The translations under genes and the position numbers were made by a program. A model generated the notes under the pieces. The model searched no databases. It was not told where the DNA came from and saw only the letters and a list, made by a program, of their open reading frames with translations. DNA of 37,963 bases from Bacteroidales bacterium (lineage in GTDB: Bacteria > Bacteroidota > Bacteroidia > Bacteroidales > UBA932): positions 1-37,963 of the forward strand of contig WRMN01000019.1 of the NCBI GenBank assembly GCA_009777095.1, given 5' to 3'. Numbering within the stretch: the first letter of the stretch is position 1; each line of letters starts with the position of its first letter. This document shows, piece after piece, positions 6,787 through 20,785 of the stretch.

Positions 6787-7488
6787 ATGAGTAAGTTGAC
6801 CAAAAAACAAAAAGTAGTTTACGCCAAGCTTGACCTTAATAAGCAATATAAATTAACTGAAGCCGCCGCTTTATTGAAAGAAGTTACTTTCACTAAATTC
6901 GATGCTTCCGTTGATATTGCTGTGCGTCTCGGTGTGGACCCTCGTAAAGCCAATCAAATGGTTCGCGGCGTGGTAACCCTTCCGCATGGAACAGGTAAAA
7001 CAGTTCGTGTACTGGTGCTTTGTACGCCCGATAAAGAAGCGGAAGCACAAGCTGCAGGCGCCGACCATGTAGGCTTGGACGATTATTTAGAAAAAATTAA
7101 AGGTGGTTGGACCGATATTGATGTGATCATTTGTACACCTTCCGTTATGGCGAAAGTAGGTACGCTTGGTCGTGTGCTCGGCCCCCGTGGATTGATGCCT
7201 AACCCCAAAACCGGTACTGTAACGATGGAAGTCGGTAAAGCAGTGCAAGACGTGAAAGGCGGTAAAATTGACTTCAAAGTTGATAAACAGGGCATCGTTC
7301 ATGCTGCAATAGGAAAAGTGTCGTTTGAAACAAGTAAAATTGTTGAAAATGCACAGGAATTATTGAATACGGTAGTGAAATTGAAACCTCAGGCTCTGAA
7401 GGGTACTTACATGAAAAGCGTTTACTTGTCGTCAACTATGAGCCCCGGCTTGTGCGTTGACATGAAGTCAATAGGCGCTGCTGACTAA
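6787..7488 (+). CDS. rplA: 50S ribosomal protein L1
   Basis: A 233-residue protein of the ribosomal L1 stalk, moving deacylated tRNA out of the E site. Characteristic stretches are [34 protein letters not shown] and the [15 protein letters not shown] signature in the middle, followed by [18 protein letters not shown] near the end. In other bacteria L1 represses its own L11-L1 mRNA; I could not identify its site here. Confidence 0.99.
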   Translation: MSKLTKKQKVVYAKLDLNKQYKLTEAAALLKEVTFTKFDASVDIAVRLGVDPRKANQMVRGVVTLPHGTGKTVRVLVLCTPDKEAEAQAAGADHVGLDDYLEKIKGGWTDIDVIICTPSVMAKVGTLGRVLGPRGLMPNPKTGTVTMEVGKAVQDVKGGKIDFKVDKQGIVHAAIGKVSFETSKIVENAQELLNTVVKLKPQALKGTYMKSVYLSSTMSPGLCVDMKSIGAAD

Positions 7489-7508
7489 TCTTAAATTAAT
7501 GATTGAAT

Positions 7509-8030
7509 ATGAAGAAAGAAGAAAAATCAGTAATCATAGATGCCTTGGCAGAGCAATTGAAGCAAAATTCGCATTTCTATTTAGCCGATGCCTCAGGATT
7601 AAATGCTGAAAACACTACTAAATTGCGCCGTATTTGTTTTGAGAAAAAAGTGAAAATGCTTGTGGTGAAAAATACCCTGCTCAGAAAAGCTTTGGAACAA
7701 AACAACTTTGAAGGCGTAGAATTGATGAATGCGTTGGAAGGACCAACCGCTGTTATGTTTACCGAAGTAGGGAATGTCCCCGCTAAACTCATTAAAGAAT
7801 TTAGCGCTAAATACGGCAAACCCGTGCTGAAAGGCGCTTATGTGCAAGAATGCTTGTATGTAGGAGCAGAAACTTTAACCGAATTGGTGAACATAAAATC
7901 ACGCGAAGAACTTCTTGGCGATATCGTTGGCATGTTGCTGGCTCCCGTACGGAATATTGTTTCCGGTTTACAGGAACGTGCAGAAAAATTAGCTGATGAA
8001 AATAAGTTAATTTCGGAACGCCCCGAATAA
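7509..8030 (+). CDS. rplJ: 50S ribosomal protein L10
   Basis: A 173-residue protein that anchors L7/L12 dimers to the ribosome. The start is ATG at 7509 (MKKEEKSVIIDAL), which fits the family; an upstream in-frame TTG at 7503 is unlikely. KMLVVKNTLLRKALE (about 47-61) and the EGPTAVMFTE stretch are typical. The C-terminal helix that carries L7/L12 follows VRNIVSGLQERAEKLAD. It is 20 bp after rplA. Confidence 0.98.
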   Translation: MKKEEKSVIIDALAEQLKQNSHFYLADASGLNAENTTKLRRICFEKKVKMLVVKNTLLRKALEQNNFEGVELMNALEGPTAVMFTEVGNVPAKLIKEFSAKYGKPVLKGAYVQECLYVGAETLTELVNIKSREELLGDIVGMLLAPVRNIVSGLQERAEKLADENKLISERPE

Positions 8031-8056
8031 ATTAAAAATTAAAAATTAAAAATTAA
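8031..8056. repeat. Tandem ATTAAAA word repeat between rplJ and rplL
   Basis: Three or four copies of the 8-mer ATTAAAAA run from just after the rplJ stop. Similar word-repeats occur elsewhere in the window (3767-3792, 32324-32342, 33949-33974, 34389-34409). Function unknown. Confidence 0.7.
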
Positions 8057-8060
8057 TATC

Positions 8061-8429
8061 ATGGCAGACGTTAAAAAAATTGCAGAAGAATTAGTAAGTC
8101 TTACCGTAAAAGATGTTCAGGAATTAGCTAAAATCCTGAAAGATGAATATGGCATTGAACCCGCTGCTGCTCCCGTAGTAGTTGCAGGCCCTGCAGCAGA
8201 ATCCGCTGTTGCAGAACAAAGCGCGTTTGATGTAGTGCTGATATCACCGGGCCAAGCTAAATTACAAATGGTAAAGGTGGTTAAAGAAATTACAGGATTG
8301 GGCTTAAAAGAGGCTAAAGAATTAGTTGATGCAGCGCCTAAGGCTATCAAAGAAAAGGTTTCCAAAGCCGAAGCCGAACAATTGAAAGCTCAGCTCGAAG
8401 AAGCAGGCGGTGAGGTTGAACTCAAATAA
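8061..8429 (+). CDS. rplL: 50S ribosomal protein L7/L12
   Basis: A 122-residue stalk protein that recruits translation GTPases. The N-terminal dimerisation helices ([28 protein letters not shown]) are followed by an alanine-rich hinge ([15 protein letters not shown]) and the C-terminal domain with [35 protein letters not shown], whose helices bind EF-Tu and EF-G. It is 30 bp after rplJ, across the word-repeat, and is followed by an attenuator-like hairpin before rpoB. Confidence 0.99.
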   Translation: MADVKKIAEELVSLTVKDVQELAKILKDEYGIEPAAAPVVVAGPAAESAVAEQSAFDVVLISPGQAKLQMVKVVKEITGLGLKEAKELVDAAPKAIKEKVSKAEAEQLKAQLEEAGGEVELK

Positions 8430-8461
8430 ACTTCCCTGCCCGTTTATCGGGATTATTCCAC

Positions 8462-8496
8462 AGGTTTAGAACCCGCTTGGGGTTCTAAGCCTTTTT
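8462..8496 (+). terminator. Attenuator-like terminator between rplL and rpoB
   Basis: AGGTTTAGAACCC (8462-8474) pairs with GGGTTCTAAGCCT (8480-8492) across a GCTTG loop: 13 pairs, one of them T-G. It is followed by TTTTT (8492-8496). A partial terminator at this place is known in other bacteria, where it reduces rpoB transcription relative to L7/L12, which is needed in four or more copies per ribosome. The sequence supports the same here. Confidence 0.85.
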
Positions 8497-8535
8497 GTCG
8501 TTAAAATGACTTATTTTTCAACTAATACGAATAAG

Positions 8536-11500
8536 ATGTCGCAAAAAACAACGAACCAGCGCGTTAACTTCGCTTCCTCCCAAAATCGTCTGGATTATCC
8601 CGACTTTTTGGAAATACAAATAAAATCGTTCCAGGATTTCTTCCAGCTCGAAACTACAGCGGACAATCGTAAGAACGAAGGCCTTTTTAAAGTTTTTCAG
8701 GAAAACTTTCCCATCACGGATACCCGTAATAACTTTGTGCTCGAATTTATGGACTACTTTGTAGATCCGCCCCGTTACCTGATTGAGGAATGCCTTGATC
8801 GCGGGTTGACCTACAGCGTGCCCCTCAAAGCAAAGTTGAAATTGTATTGCACCGATCCCGAGCACGAGGATTTTGATACGGTTATTCAAGATGTGTATTT
8901 GGGAACAGTGCCCTATATGACCCCTGCGGGAACCTTTGTAATTAACGGTTCCGAAAGGGTGGTAGTATCCCAGTTGCACCGCTCGCCCGGCGTGTTCTTC
9001 GGACAGAGCGTGCATGCCAACGGCACTAAATTATATTCTGCCCGCATCATTCCGTTTAAAGGGTCGTGGATTGAATTTGCCACCGACATCAATAACGTGA
9101 TGTATGCTTATATCGACCGTAAAAAGAAATTGCCCGTAACTACCCTGCTCCGCGCTATTGGTTACGAAAGCGATAAAGATATATTGGAGATCTTCGGTTT
9201 AGCCGACGAAGTGAAGGTTAACAAACCGAACCTCAAAAAAGTAGTAGGCCGTAAATTAGCCGCCCGCGTGCTGAAATCGTGGATTGAAGATTTTGTTGAT
9301 GAAGATACAGGCGAAGTAGTTTCTATCGAGCGTAATGAAATTATCATTGACCGCGAAACTATCCTGACCGATGATCATATTGATATGATTATTGAATCGG
9401 GCGCTGCCGCTATTCTGATTCATAAAGAAGATGCTAATATCAGCGATTATGCTATTATTCATAATACGCTGCAAAAAGACCCCTGTAACTCGGAAAAAGA
9501 AGCTGTGGTATTTATCTATCGCCAGTTGCGTAATTCGGAACCGCCCGACGATGCTACTGCCCGCGATGTGATTGACAAACTTTTCTTCTCCGATAAACGT
9601 TACGACCTCGGACAGGTAGGCCGTTTCCGCTTGAACCGCAAACTTAATTTAGGTGCAGGCTCTGATGTGCGGGTATTAACCAAAGAAGATATTATCGCCA
9701 TTATTCAACACCTCATACAATTGATTAACTCGAAAGCCGATGTGGACGATATTGACCACCTGAGCAACCGCCGCGTACGCACGGTGGGCGAACAGTTGGC
9801 AAATCAGTTCGGCGTTGGTTTGGCGCGTATGGCGCGCACGATCCGTGAGCGTATGAATGTGCGCGATAACGAAGTGTTTACGCCTATTGATTTGATTAAT
9901 GCCAAAACACTGTCGTCGGTCATCAACTCCTTCTTCGGCACCAGCCAGTTGTCGCAGTTTATGGACCAGACGAACCCCTTGGCCGAAATGACCCACAAGC
10001 GCCGTATGTCGGCCTTGGGCCCCGGCGGTTTGAGCCGCGAACGTGCGGGCTTTGAGGTGCGAGACGTTCACTACACGCACTATGGCCGTTTGTGTCCTAT
10101 TGAAACCCCTGAAGGGCCGAATATCGGCTTGATTTCATCGCTTTGCGTGTATGCGCGCGTGAACAAACTCGGATTTATTGAAACGCCCTACCGCAAGGTT
10201 ACCGATGGTTGTGTAGATCTTTCCGAAAAGGGTGTAATATACATGAGCGCTGAAGAGGAAGAAGATAAAATGGTAGCTCAGGCTAACGCAATTGTCGAGG
10301 CTGATGGAAATATTGCCGACGAGCGCGTGAAATGCCGTGTGGAAGCCGATTATCCGGTAGTAGGCAAGGAAGAAGTAGCCCTGATGGACGTAGCTCCTAA
10401 CCAAATTGCATCTATAGCCGCTTCGTTAATTCCCTTCCTCGAACATGACGACGCTAACCGTGCCTTGATGGGCTCGAACATGATGCGTCAGGCTGTTCCT
10501 CTTATTCGTTCAGAAGCGCCGATTATCGGTACAGGCATTGAGGGCTTAGTAGCCCGCGATAGCCGTACACAAATTGCCGCCACAGGGAAGGGCGATGTGG
10601 TTTATGTGGACGCTAACGAAATTCATGTTAAATATCAGCATACGGAAAACGAGCGTTTTATAAGTTTTAATCCGGAAGTAACCGTATATAAATTACCGAT
10701 TTACCGTAAAACTAACCAGAACACCAGCATCAACCTGCGCCCCTTGGTGCGCAAAGGCGATAAGGTGGTTCAGGGCCAAATGCTGACGGAAGGCTACGGT
10801 ACGCAAAACGGTGAATTAGCTTTGGGCAGCAACCTGAAAGTGGCCTTCATGCCTTGGAAAGGCTACAACTTTGAAGACGCTATTGTGCTTTCCGAACGAT
10901 TGGTACGGGAAGATGTGTTTACCTCGGTACACGTTGACGAATATATCATGGAAGTGCGCGACACCAAACGCGGTCTCGAAGAACTGACTAATGATATTCC
11001 GAACGTGAGCGAAGAGGCTACCCGCCATTTAGATGAGAATGGTATTATCCGCATTGGCGCTGACGTTACGCCGGGCGATGTGCTGATTGGCAAGATTACC
11101 CCGAAGGGCGAGAGCGACCCTTCGCCCGAAGAAAAACTGCTGCGCGCTATCTTCGGCGATAAAGCAGGCGATGTGAAAGATGCTTCCTTGAAGGCCTCTC
11201 CTTCGCTTTACGGTACTATTATCGACCGCCGCCTTTTCTCGCGCGTGATGAAAGACTCAGGTAAGAAAGGCAAGCAACAGGGAAAACTCCAAATGCAAAA
11301 GGTGGACGACGATTTTGAAAAGAAAGCAGGTATTCTTAGAGAAGTCTTGTTAGAAAAGCTCGTTAAGCTCCTCGACGGTAAGATTGTGAATAATTTGGTT
11401 GACCTTTATGGCGTGGAATTAGCCGCTAAAGGAACGAAGTTTACTGCACGCCTCTTGAATAATATCGACTTTGAAAATATAAATCCCAACAAGTGGACTA

Positions 11501-12354
11501 CCGACAAAGAATGTAATACGCTGGCAAAACAAGTGGTCAATAATTTCATTATTAAGTACAAGGAATTAGATGCCGAAGTGAAACGCCTCAAATACAATAT
11601 TACTATTGGCGATGAGCTGCCCAACGGCATTATCCAGTTAGCCAAGGTGTATGTTGCCAAGAAGCGTAAAATCAAGGTAGGGGATAAGATGGCAGGCCGC
11701 CACGGTAATAAAGGTATTGTGGCGAAAGTAGTACGTGATGAAGATATGCCTTTCCTCGAAGACGGAAGTACGGTTGACATTGTGTTGAACCCTTTGGGCG
11801 TGCCTTCGCGTATGAACCTCGGACAGATTTATGAAACCGTTCTGGGCTGGGCAGGAAAAGAACTTGACTTGAAATTCACTACGCCGATTTTCGATGGCGC
11901 TTCCTTGGAAGATATTAACAAATATACCGAAGAAGCAGGTATTCCACGTTATGGAAAAACTTATCTGCGAGACGGCGGTACCGGTGAATTGTTTGACCAG
12001 CCTGCTACGGTGGGAGTGATCTATATGCTGAAACTCGGCCACATGGTTGACGATAAGATGCACGCACGTTCTATCGGCCCTTATTCGCTGATTACCCAAC
12101 AGCCTCTTGGCGGTAAAGCCCAGTTTGGCGGACAGCGTTTCGGGGAAATGGAAGTCTGGGCTATTGAGGCCTTCGGTGCTGCTAATATACTGCAAGAAAT
12201 CCTTACCGTGAAGTCAGATGATGTAACGGGGCGTTCACGCGCTTACGAAGCAATCGTAAAAGGCGAGCCTATGCCGCAATCCGGTATTCCCGAAGCCCTG
12301 AACGTGATTTTGCACGAACTTCGCGGCCTTGGTTTAAGCCTCCGTATGGAATAA
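8536..12354 (+). CDS. rpoB: DNA-directed RNA polymerase subunit beta
   Basis: A protein of 1272 residues from the chosen ATG ([16 protein letters not shown], which matches the family N-terminus). An ATG at 8506 would add ten residues but lies close to the hairpin T-run. The rifampicin pocket reads [29 protein letters not shown], with the usual Asp, His and Ser residues. The [13 protein letters not shown] motif and the C-terminal [31 protein letters not shown] are the conserved active-site and clamp regions. The gene runs without a frameshift. It is followed by rpoC after 28 bp of intergenic sequence. Confidence 0.99.
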   Translation: MSQKTTNQRVNFASSQNRLDYPDFLEIQIKSFQDFFQLETTADNRKNEGLFKVFQENFPITDTRNNFVLEFMDYFVDPPRYLIEECLDRGLTYSVPLKAKLKLYCTDPEHEDFDTVIQDVYLGTVPYMTPAGTFVINGSERVVVSQLHRSPGVFFGQSVHANGTKLYSARIIPFKGSWIEFATDINNVMYAYIDRKKKLPVTTLLRAIGYESDKDILEIFGLADEVKVNKPNLKKVVGRKLAARVLKSWIEDFVDEDTGEVVSIERNEIIIDRETILTDDHIDMIIESGAAAILIHKEDANISDYAIIHNTLQKDPCNSEKEAVVFIYRQLRNSEPPDDATARDVIDKLFFSDKRYDLGQVGRFRLNRKLNLGAGSDVRVLTKEDIIAIIQHLIQLINSKADVDDIDHLSNRRVRTVGEQLANQFGVGLARMARTIRERMNVRDNEVFTPIDLINAKTLSSVINSFFGTSQLSQFMDQTNPLAEMTHKRRMSALGPGGLSRERAGFEVRDVHYTHYGRLCPIETPEGPNIGLISSLCVYARVNKLGFIETPYRKVTDGCVDLSEKGVIYMSAEEEEDKMVAQANAIVEADGNIADERVKCRVEADYPVVGKEEVALMDVAPNQIASIAASLIPFLEHDDANRALMGSNMMRQAVPLIRSEAPIIGTGIEGLVARDSRTQIAATGKGDVVYVDANEIHVKYQHTENERFISFNPEVTVYKLPIYRKTNQNTSINLRPLVRKGDKVVQGQMLTEGYGTQNGELALGSNLKVAFMPWKGYNFEDAIVLSERLVREDVFTSVHVDEYIMEVRDTKRGLEELTNDIPNVSEEATRHLDENGIIRIGADVTPGDVLIGKITPKGESDPSPEEKLLRAIFGDKAGDVKDASLKASPSLYGTIIDRRLFSRVMKDSGKKGKQQGKLQMQKVDDDFEKKAGILREVLLEKLVKLLDGKIVNNLVDLYGVELAAKGTKFTARLLNNIDFENINPNKWTTDKECNTLAKQVVNNFIIKYKELDAEVKRLKYNITIGDELPNGIIQLAKVYVAKKRKIKVGDKMAGRHGNKGIVAKVVRDEDMPFLEDGSTVDIVLNPLGVPSRMNLGQIYETVLGWAGKELDLKFTTPIFDGASLEDINKYTEEAGIPRYGKTYLRDGGTGELFDQPATVGVIYMLKLGHMVDDKMHARSIGPYSLITQQPLGGKAQFGGQRFGEMEVWAIEAFGAANILQEILTVKSDDVTGRSRAYEAIVKGEPMPQSGIPEALNVILHELRGLGLSLRME

Positions 12355-12382
12355 TTTTTAATTTGTAATTCGCAATTGAAAT

Positions 12383-16654
<4,272 letters not shown>

Positions 16655-16745
16655 AGATATTTAGTAATAAAAACATAACCTCTTGAGATTTCATCAAAAA
16701 ATCATTGTTGTAATTTCTTGAATATCCCAAAATGTTTTCAACGAC

Positions 16746-16772
16746 AAAAGCCGGAATTGCTTCCGGCTCTTG
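16746..16772. terminator. Bidirectional terminator-like hairpin after rpoC
   Basis: GCCGGAA (16750-16756) and TTCCGGC (16761-16767) form a 7-bp G/C-rich stem with a TTGC loop. AAAA flanks it on the left and TCTTG on the right, so U-rich ends exist on both strands. It sits between the convergent rpoC and TlpA genes and probably serves both. Confidence 0.7.
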
Positions 16773-16836
16773 CACTAACTAAAAAAACCAAAATTTTATT
16801 CACCAAAAATCTTTTGTAGTATTTTTCGGAGAACAA

Positions 16837-18048
16837 TTAAAACTTGTCTCCGAAAATCTTTATCATTAACATCTCAAGTGTCATGTCCCTGGCATTACGG
16901 TTTATGAGTGTCCCTTCCGGCCCAAAAAGCATACAGGCGGGGACTCCGGTTACATTGTAATAGCGTGCAATTTCACTATTCCAACCTGCTGCAGCCAAAG
17001 CGTTTTTCCATGGAAGATCAAGCCTTTGCAGAGCTGCAAGCCAATTCTCGTGTTTATCGTCAAGTGAAACACCGAGGATCTCGAAACCTTCCGAACGGTA
17101 TAATTCATACACCTTTTTCAGATGAGGAAAACCGGCGATGCATGGGCCGCACCACGAAGCCCAGAACTCCAGCAGTACATATTTGCCCTTGCCAAGATAA
17201 TCCGACAGCATGATATCATTCCCTTCCGGATCAGCTAAGCAGAAATCTTTGAATTCAGCACCTTTTGAACCTCCCCTGGCATTTGTCATTACCTCTTCAA
17301 GTAACCTCTGCCCAGCATCGGACGATTTGAACTCAGGCGACATACTTGCAATGACCGAGTCAATATCTTCCACAGGAAATTCCCGTACATGCTGTGCAAA
17401 CAAGTATTTGCCGAGAGGATTGTCAATATTATCCAAAATAAAACTGTGTATATAATCGGTCCTATCCACCTCCGCTTGTTCAACCATCAACAGCAGTTCT
17501 ATTTGTTGGGCACGCGGCATTTTATCTTCTTGCCTAAGCGCTTGGCGGTACGCATTGACAGCTTGGCCTCGTTTTGCATTGTATGGCATTATTCCATCGA
17601 GGAATGCAACGTATTTTTTGTGAAAGAATACTCCCGAACCTTCCGCCTCATCTCTTAAGACAACAATACCTCTATTAGCAAGGGTTGGAAGATTCTCCAG
17701 ATTCGCCGTAACAGCTATGTCGCCATTGTTGATAAAGAGCGTAATCACAGGATTTTGTAGTCTCTGCTCTTTATTCGTATCATCATACAGATGTATCCAA
17801 ATACTGTACAGTTGAGGATAATCTAACTCTCCTTTGAATTCTATGGACTGATTGCTCACTACGGTACTGTCAATCGGGTCGCTGAGTACTTGTCCTGCAT
17901 ACAGATATACCGTACTTCCGTCTATCAATTCAGGAACGTTTACTTTTATAGAATAACTATTCGGTTCAACTGCCTGACGACAGTTGAACCCGAGGAGGGC
18001 AACGCCTAAAACAAAAAGGCAAATTGTAAATATTTTTTTACTTTTCAT
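16837..18048 (-). CDS. TlpA-type thioredoxin-fold lipoprotein (second)
   Basis: A 403-residue envelope lipoprotein: N-terminal signal with lipobox ending at the Cys of LLGFNC (about residue 23), an N-terminal beta-rich domain, a helical middle, and a C-terminal thioredoxin domain. The redox site is WASWCGPC with cysteines at about 300 and 303; the cis-proline lies in VTGVPAC. Such proteins act as disulfide reductases or resolvases in the periplasm; the actual partner here is unknown. It is the last gene of the sigma/FecR/SusCD operon and lies only 8 bp after the similar protein at 18057-19196. The pair may have arisen by duplication, since the C-terminal halves are alike while the N-terminal halves are quite different. 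Confidence 0.9.
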   Translation of the reverse strand: MKSKKIFTICLFVLGVALLGFNCRQAVEPNSYSIKVNVPELIDGSTVYLYAGQVLSDPIDSTVVSNQSIEFKGELDYPQLYSIWIHLYDDTNKEQRLQNPVITLFINNGDIAVTANLENLPTLANRGIVVLRDEAEGSGVFFHKKYVAFLDGIMPYNAKRGQAVNAYRQALRQEDKMPRAQQIELLLMVEQAEVDRTDYIHSFILDNIDNPLGKYLFAQHVREFPVEDIDSVIASMSPEFKSSDAGQRLLEEVMTNARGGSKGAEFKDFCLADPEGNDIMLSDYLGKGKYVLLEFWASWCGPCIAGFPHLKKVYELYRSEGFEILGVSLDDKHENWLAALQRLDLPWKNALAAAGWNSEIARYYNVTGVPACMLFGPEGTLINRNARDMTLEMLMIKIFGDKF

Positions 18049-18056
18049 AATTTGTG

Positions 18057-19196
18057 TTAATTTAGATGCTTTTCGAGTTCGTCGGCAAGTGCTTTTCCGC
18101 GCAGGCCTTTTGCTATGATAATACCCTCCGGATTGATCAGGAAGCTAGCCGGAACGCCTGACACAGCATACATTTTGGCAGCTTCGTTACCCCAGCCTTT
18201 GAGGTCGGAAACATTAGTCCATGGCAGTTTGTCATCTTCGATAGCTTTCAACCATGCTTCACGGCCGTTGGTCTGATCAAGAGATACGCCCAATACGGTG
18301 AATCCTTTGTCTTTATACTGGTTGAAAGCTGCCAGAATGTGTGGGTTTTCAAAACGGCAGGGGCCGCACCATGACGCCCAAAAATCTATAAGCACCCACT
18401 GCCCGCGGAAATCTGAGAGTGTAACCGGATTGCCATTCGGGTCGTTCTGCGTAAAGTCAGGAGCAAGGGCGCCTATAGCGGTAGCCCTCTGTCCATCAAT
18501 ATTAGCCTGTCTTTCCTTCCAGAGTTTGCTTTCTCTAAGGCGCTGGGAGAACCCATCAAGGACAACTTGCCTCGCATCAAGATCGTCATGGCGAGCCACA
18601 AAACTGCTTACGCCATAAAGCGCATACCATGAATCGGGATTATTCTTTATGAAATCTACAGCAAGCTCTTGCCTTTTCTCTCTAAGAGTATTCTGAGCTT
18701 CTCTGAGCTTGCTGCGATTCTCCTCATTTCGTTCTTCAGGGGTAAGTCTGTTGAACCGGTTATGCATAGCCGATATTTCTTCTTCGACAGTTTTGATTTC
18801 TGCTTTCCACTTATCAAAATCAGCATTTATAACAGAACCGGTAACCGTAGCGTTCTTGATAGAATCTGCACTGGTTATGACAATTGTTCCCGGCTCTACA
18901 AAAAGGACTTTCATATCCTTAATCCCCCACGAGAAAAAAACTTCAGGTTCATAAATGAGATACATATCAGCATAAAATGGATCTTCTGCAATACCGGCAA
19001 ATACAAATTTATTATCAACCACCTCTACCGAGTCAATAGAATACTCGCCATCAATAGAAGAGACAAGATAAGCCCTTACAGGATTACCGGCAACGGTAAC
19101 TTTGAGTTCATAGTCCTTTCTAGGGATTTCCTCCTTGCATTGTGTAAGGAGCGTTACGGTTGCACATAACGCAACCAAAAGAATGATTTTTTTCAT
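18057..19196 (-). CDS. TlpA-type thioredoxin-fold lipoprotein (first)
   Basis: A 379-residue lipoprotein with lipobox LLTQC (Cys about residue 20). Residues about 28-115 form a beta domain that resembles the N-terminal domains often fused to AhpC/TSA proteins in this phylum. A charged coiled-coil-like helix follows (KTVEEEISAMHNRFNRLTPEE and on to about 185). The thioredoxin domain has WASWCGPC (CGPC about 277-280), LGVSLD and the cis-proline of VSGVPAS. Its start is 9 bp after the SusD stop, so it is co-transcribed with susC/susD. Two reductase-like proteins next to a SusCD pair suggest the imported substrate, or the importer, involves thiols or disulfides. That is inference. Confidence 0.9.
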   Translation of the reverse strand: MKKIILLVALCATVTLLTQCKEEIPRKDYELKVTVAGNPVRAYLVSSIDGEYSIDSVEVVDNKFVFAGIAEDPFYADMYLIYEPEVFFSWGIKDMKVLFVEPGTIVITSADSIKNATVTGSVINADFDKWKAEIKTVEEEISAMHNRFNRLTPEERNEENRSKLREAQNTLREKRQELAVDFIKNNPDSWYALYGVSSFVARHDDLDARQVVLDGFSQRLRESKLWKERQANIDGQRATAIGALAPDFTQNDPNGNPVTLSDFRGQWVLIDFWASWCGPCRFENPHILAAFNQYKDKGFTVLGVSLDQTNGREAWLKAIEDDKLPWTNVSDLKGWGNEAAKMYAVSGVPASFLINPEGIIIAKGLRGKALADELEKHLN

Positions 19197-19205
19197 ATTT
19201 TTTCT

Positions 19206-20774
19206 TTAATAGATATTTTGTTTTAGTACGCCTCTGCTTGCATCAATTTCGGTAACAGGAATAGGCGCTGCATATTTTCTGGAATTTTTTTCCAGCGTAT
19301 AAGTAATAGGCGGTTGGTTTCCATAGAGACCGGTTGCGTCCATTCTGTAAAAAGTACGCGTTATCGTGCCAACATCATCGCTGGGGTCTTCGTTGTTATC
19401 AAGCCTGCGAATATCGTACCAGCGTTGGGTGAACGGCATTTCTCGGCGGCGTTCTTCGAGAATGTGCCTTATGGCATCGTCCTTACTTGTAGCTGTAAGG
19501 TTTACCCAGGCTCCCGGGTCCATACGTTTGGCGCGAAGTTGATTAAGGGTGTTCATACCGGTGCTATAGTCGCCCAAGCGCGCCTGACATTCTGCCTTTA
19601 TCAGATACATTTCCGGAGTGCCGGGGCCACAGTATGCGCCGCCGTAAAAAAACACGTAACCCGGCCAGTCAAAAGAAGGATTTATTGCACCTTGAGCATA
19701 AGAATAGTGCGGAACCATGAGATACCTGTAGCGTAAATCATGATCAGGGTCGTAGAGTGCAAGTAATTCCTGGCTGGGAATAAAAAAATTGGGGTAATTA
19801 ACATTAGCATACCTTGTATATAAACAATCCGCCCAATCAAGCTGCTGCCTTGTATCTAAGTCAGAGAAAGTGTATGGGTATTTTATTTCCACTTCCTGCT
19901 GTTGCGGGGTGCCGGAATCTATTATCTCCGCCCAGTAACCCCAGTTCACGCCCCTGTACATCTCCGTATTGTAATCCATCAGCGCGCTGTATTCATTCAG
20001 TACATTATCTGCATATTTGAGCGCTTCGGTATAGTTATTCCGATTAAGGTAGTAGCGGGCGACAAAGCCATTGACTGCTGCCGTGTTGGCTCTCCAAGCT
20101 CCTGCCTGCGCCAGGGAGGCGCTGCATTTCAAGGCTTCCTGTATATTCTCTTCAATAAACTGATAGGTTCTTTCAAGAGATGCACGCTCAAGGGATTCCT
20201 CAAAGTTGGTAGTTGCCCTTATCGGTAAGCCCATTTCATTTTTGTTGGCTTCGGTATAGGGCAGGCAGTAGGTATTGACCATCACCCAGTAGCTGTATGC
20301 CCTTACAAAATAGGCTTCGGCTTTCAGGCGGGCCTTATCTGCATCGCTGCCTTCTACTTTATCCGCGTAATAAAGCACCATATTGGCCTTAAAAATTTTA
20401 TTCCATTCGTCCTGGCCTGCTGTTGAAGTTTTCCAAAGGCCGTCTCTGGTTGCATTGACAAAGTTATTATAATCCCAACAACCCGCAAAAGAATAGTCAA
20501 TATTCATCGCTCCGTATATTCTGTTATAAGAATCGTGCAGACCGGGAATGAAGGCAAAATCGTCGGTTCCGCATATAACTACGAAGTTTTGTTCGTAGAT
20601 GAATGAGGAATAATTTGCCATAATGGCATCTAAATGCTCAATGGTTTCAATTTCTACATTGGAATTCTTCGAGGGTTTTTCACTTAAAAAATCGTCGCAT
20701 GAAATCAATGTGAGTAAAGCTATTGCCGACATTAGCAAACTCGCTTTTGTTATAAATTTATACGTTCTTTTCAT
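19206..20774 (-). CDS. SusD/RagB-like surface lipoprotein
   Basis: A 522-residue nutrient-binding lipoprotein that caps a SusC channel. The signal ends in the lipobox LLTLISC (Cys about residue 26), followed by the typical DDFLSEKPSK start. Helical TPR-like repeats with FVRAYSYWVMVNTYCLPY (about 153-170) are characteristic, and the C-terminal part has YLIKAECQARLGDYSTGMNTLNQLRAKR and EERRREMPFTQRWYDIRRLD, the usual SusD end. No glycan-degrading enzyme is near it, so the ligand is not evident. It begins 11 bp after the susC stop. Confidence 0.95.
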   Translation of the reverse strand: MKRTYKFITKASLLMSAIALLTLISCDDFLSEKPSKNSNVEIETIEHLDAIMANYSSFIYEQNFVVICGTDDFAFIPGLHDSYNRIYGAMNIDYSFAGCWDYNNFVNATRDGLWKTSTAGQDEWNKIFKANMVLYYADKVEGSDADKARLKAEAYFVRAYSYWVMVNTYCLPYTEANKNEMGLPIRATTNFEESLERASLERTYQFIEENIQEALKCSASLAQAGAWRANTAAVNGFVARYYLNRNNYTEALKYADNVLNEYSALMDYNTEMYRGVNWGYWAEIIDSGTPQQQEVEIKYPYTFSDLDTRQQLDWADCLYTRYANVNYPNFFIPSQELLALYDPDHDLRYRYLMVPHYSYAQGAINPSFDWPGYVFFYGGAYCGPGTPEMYLIKAECQARLGDYSTGMNTLNQLRAKRMDPGAWVNLTATSKDDAIRHILEERRREMPFTQRWYDIRRLDNNEDPSDDVGTITRTFYRMDATGLYGNQPPITYTLEKNSRKYAAPIPVTEIDASRGVLKQNIY

Positions 20775-20785
20775 TGTTCAATAAT

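Noticed and set aside
9919-10070. Possible rifampicin-resistance change in rpoB
   Set aside because: The Asp, His and Ser residues of the rifampicin pocket (MDQ, THKRR, SALGPGG) are the sensitive-type residues.
11638-12195. A 185-codon open frame opposite rpoB
   Set aside because: Same reasoning: rpoB is certain here and the opposite frame has no start context or family match.
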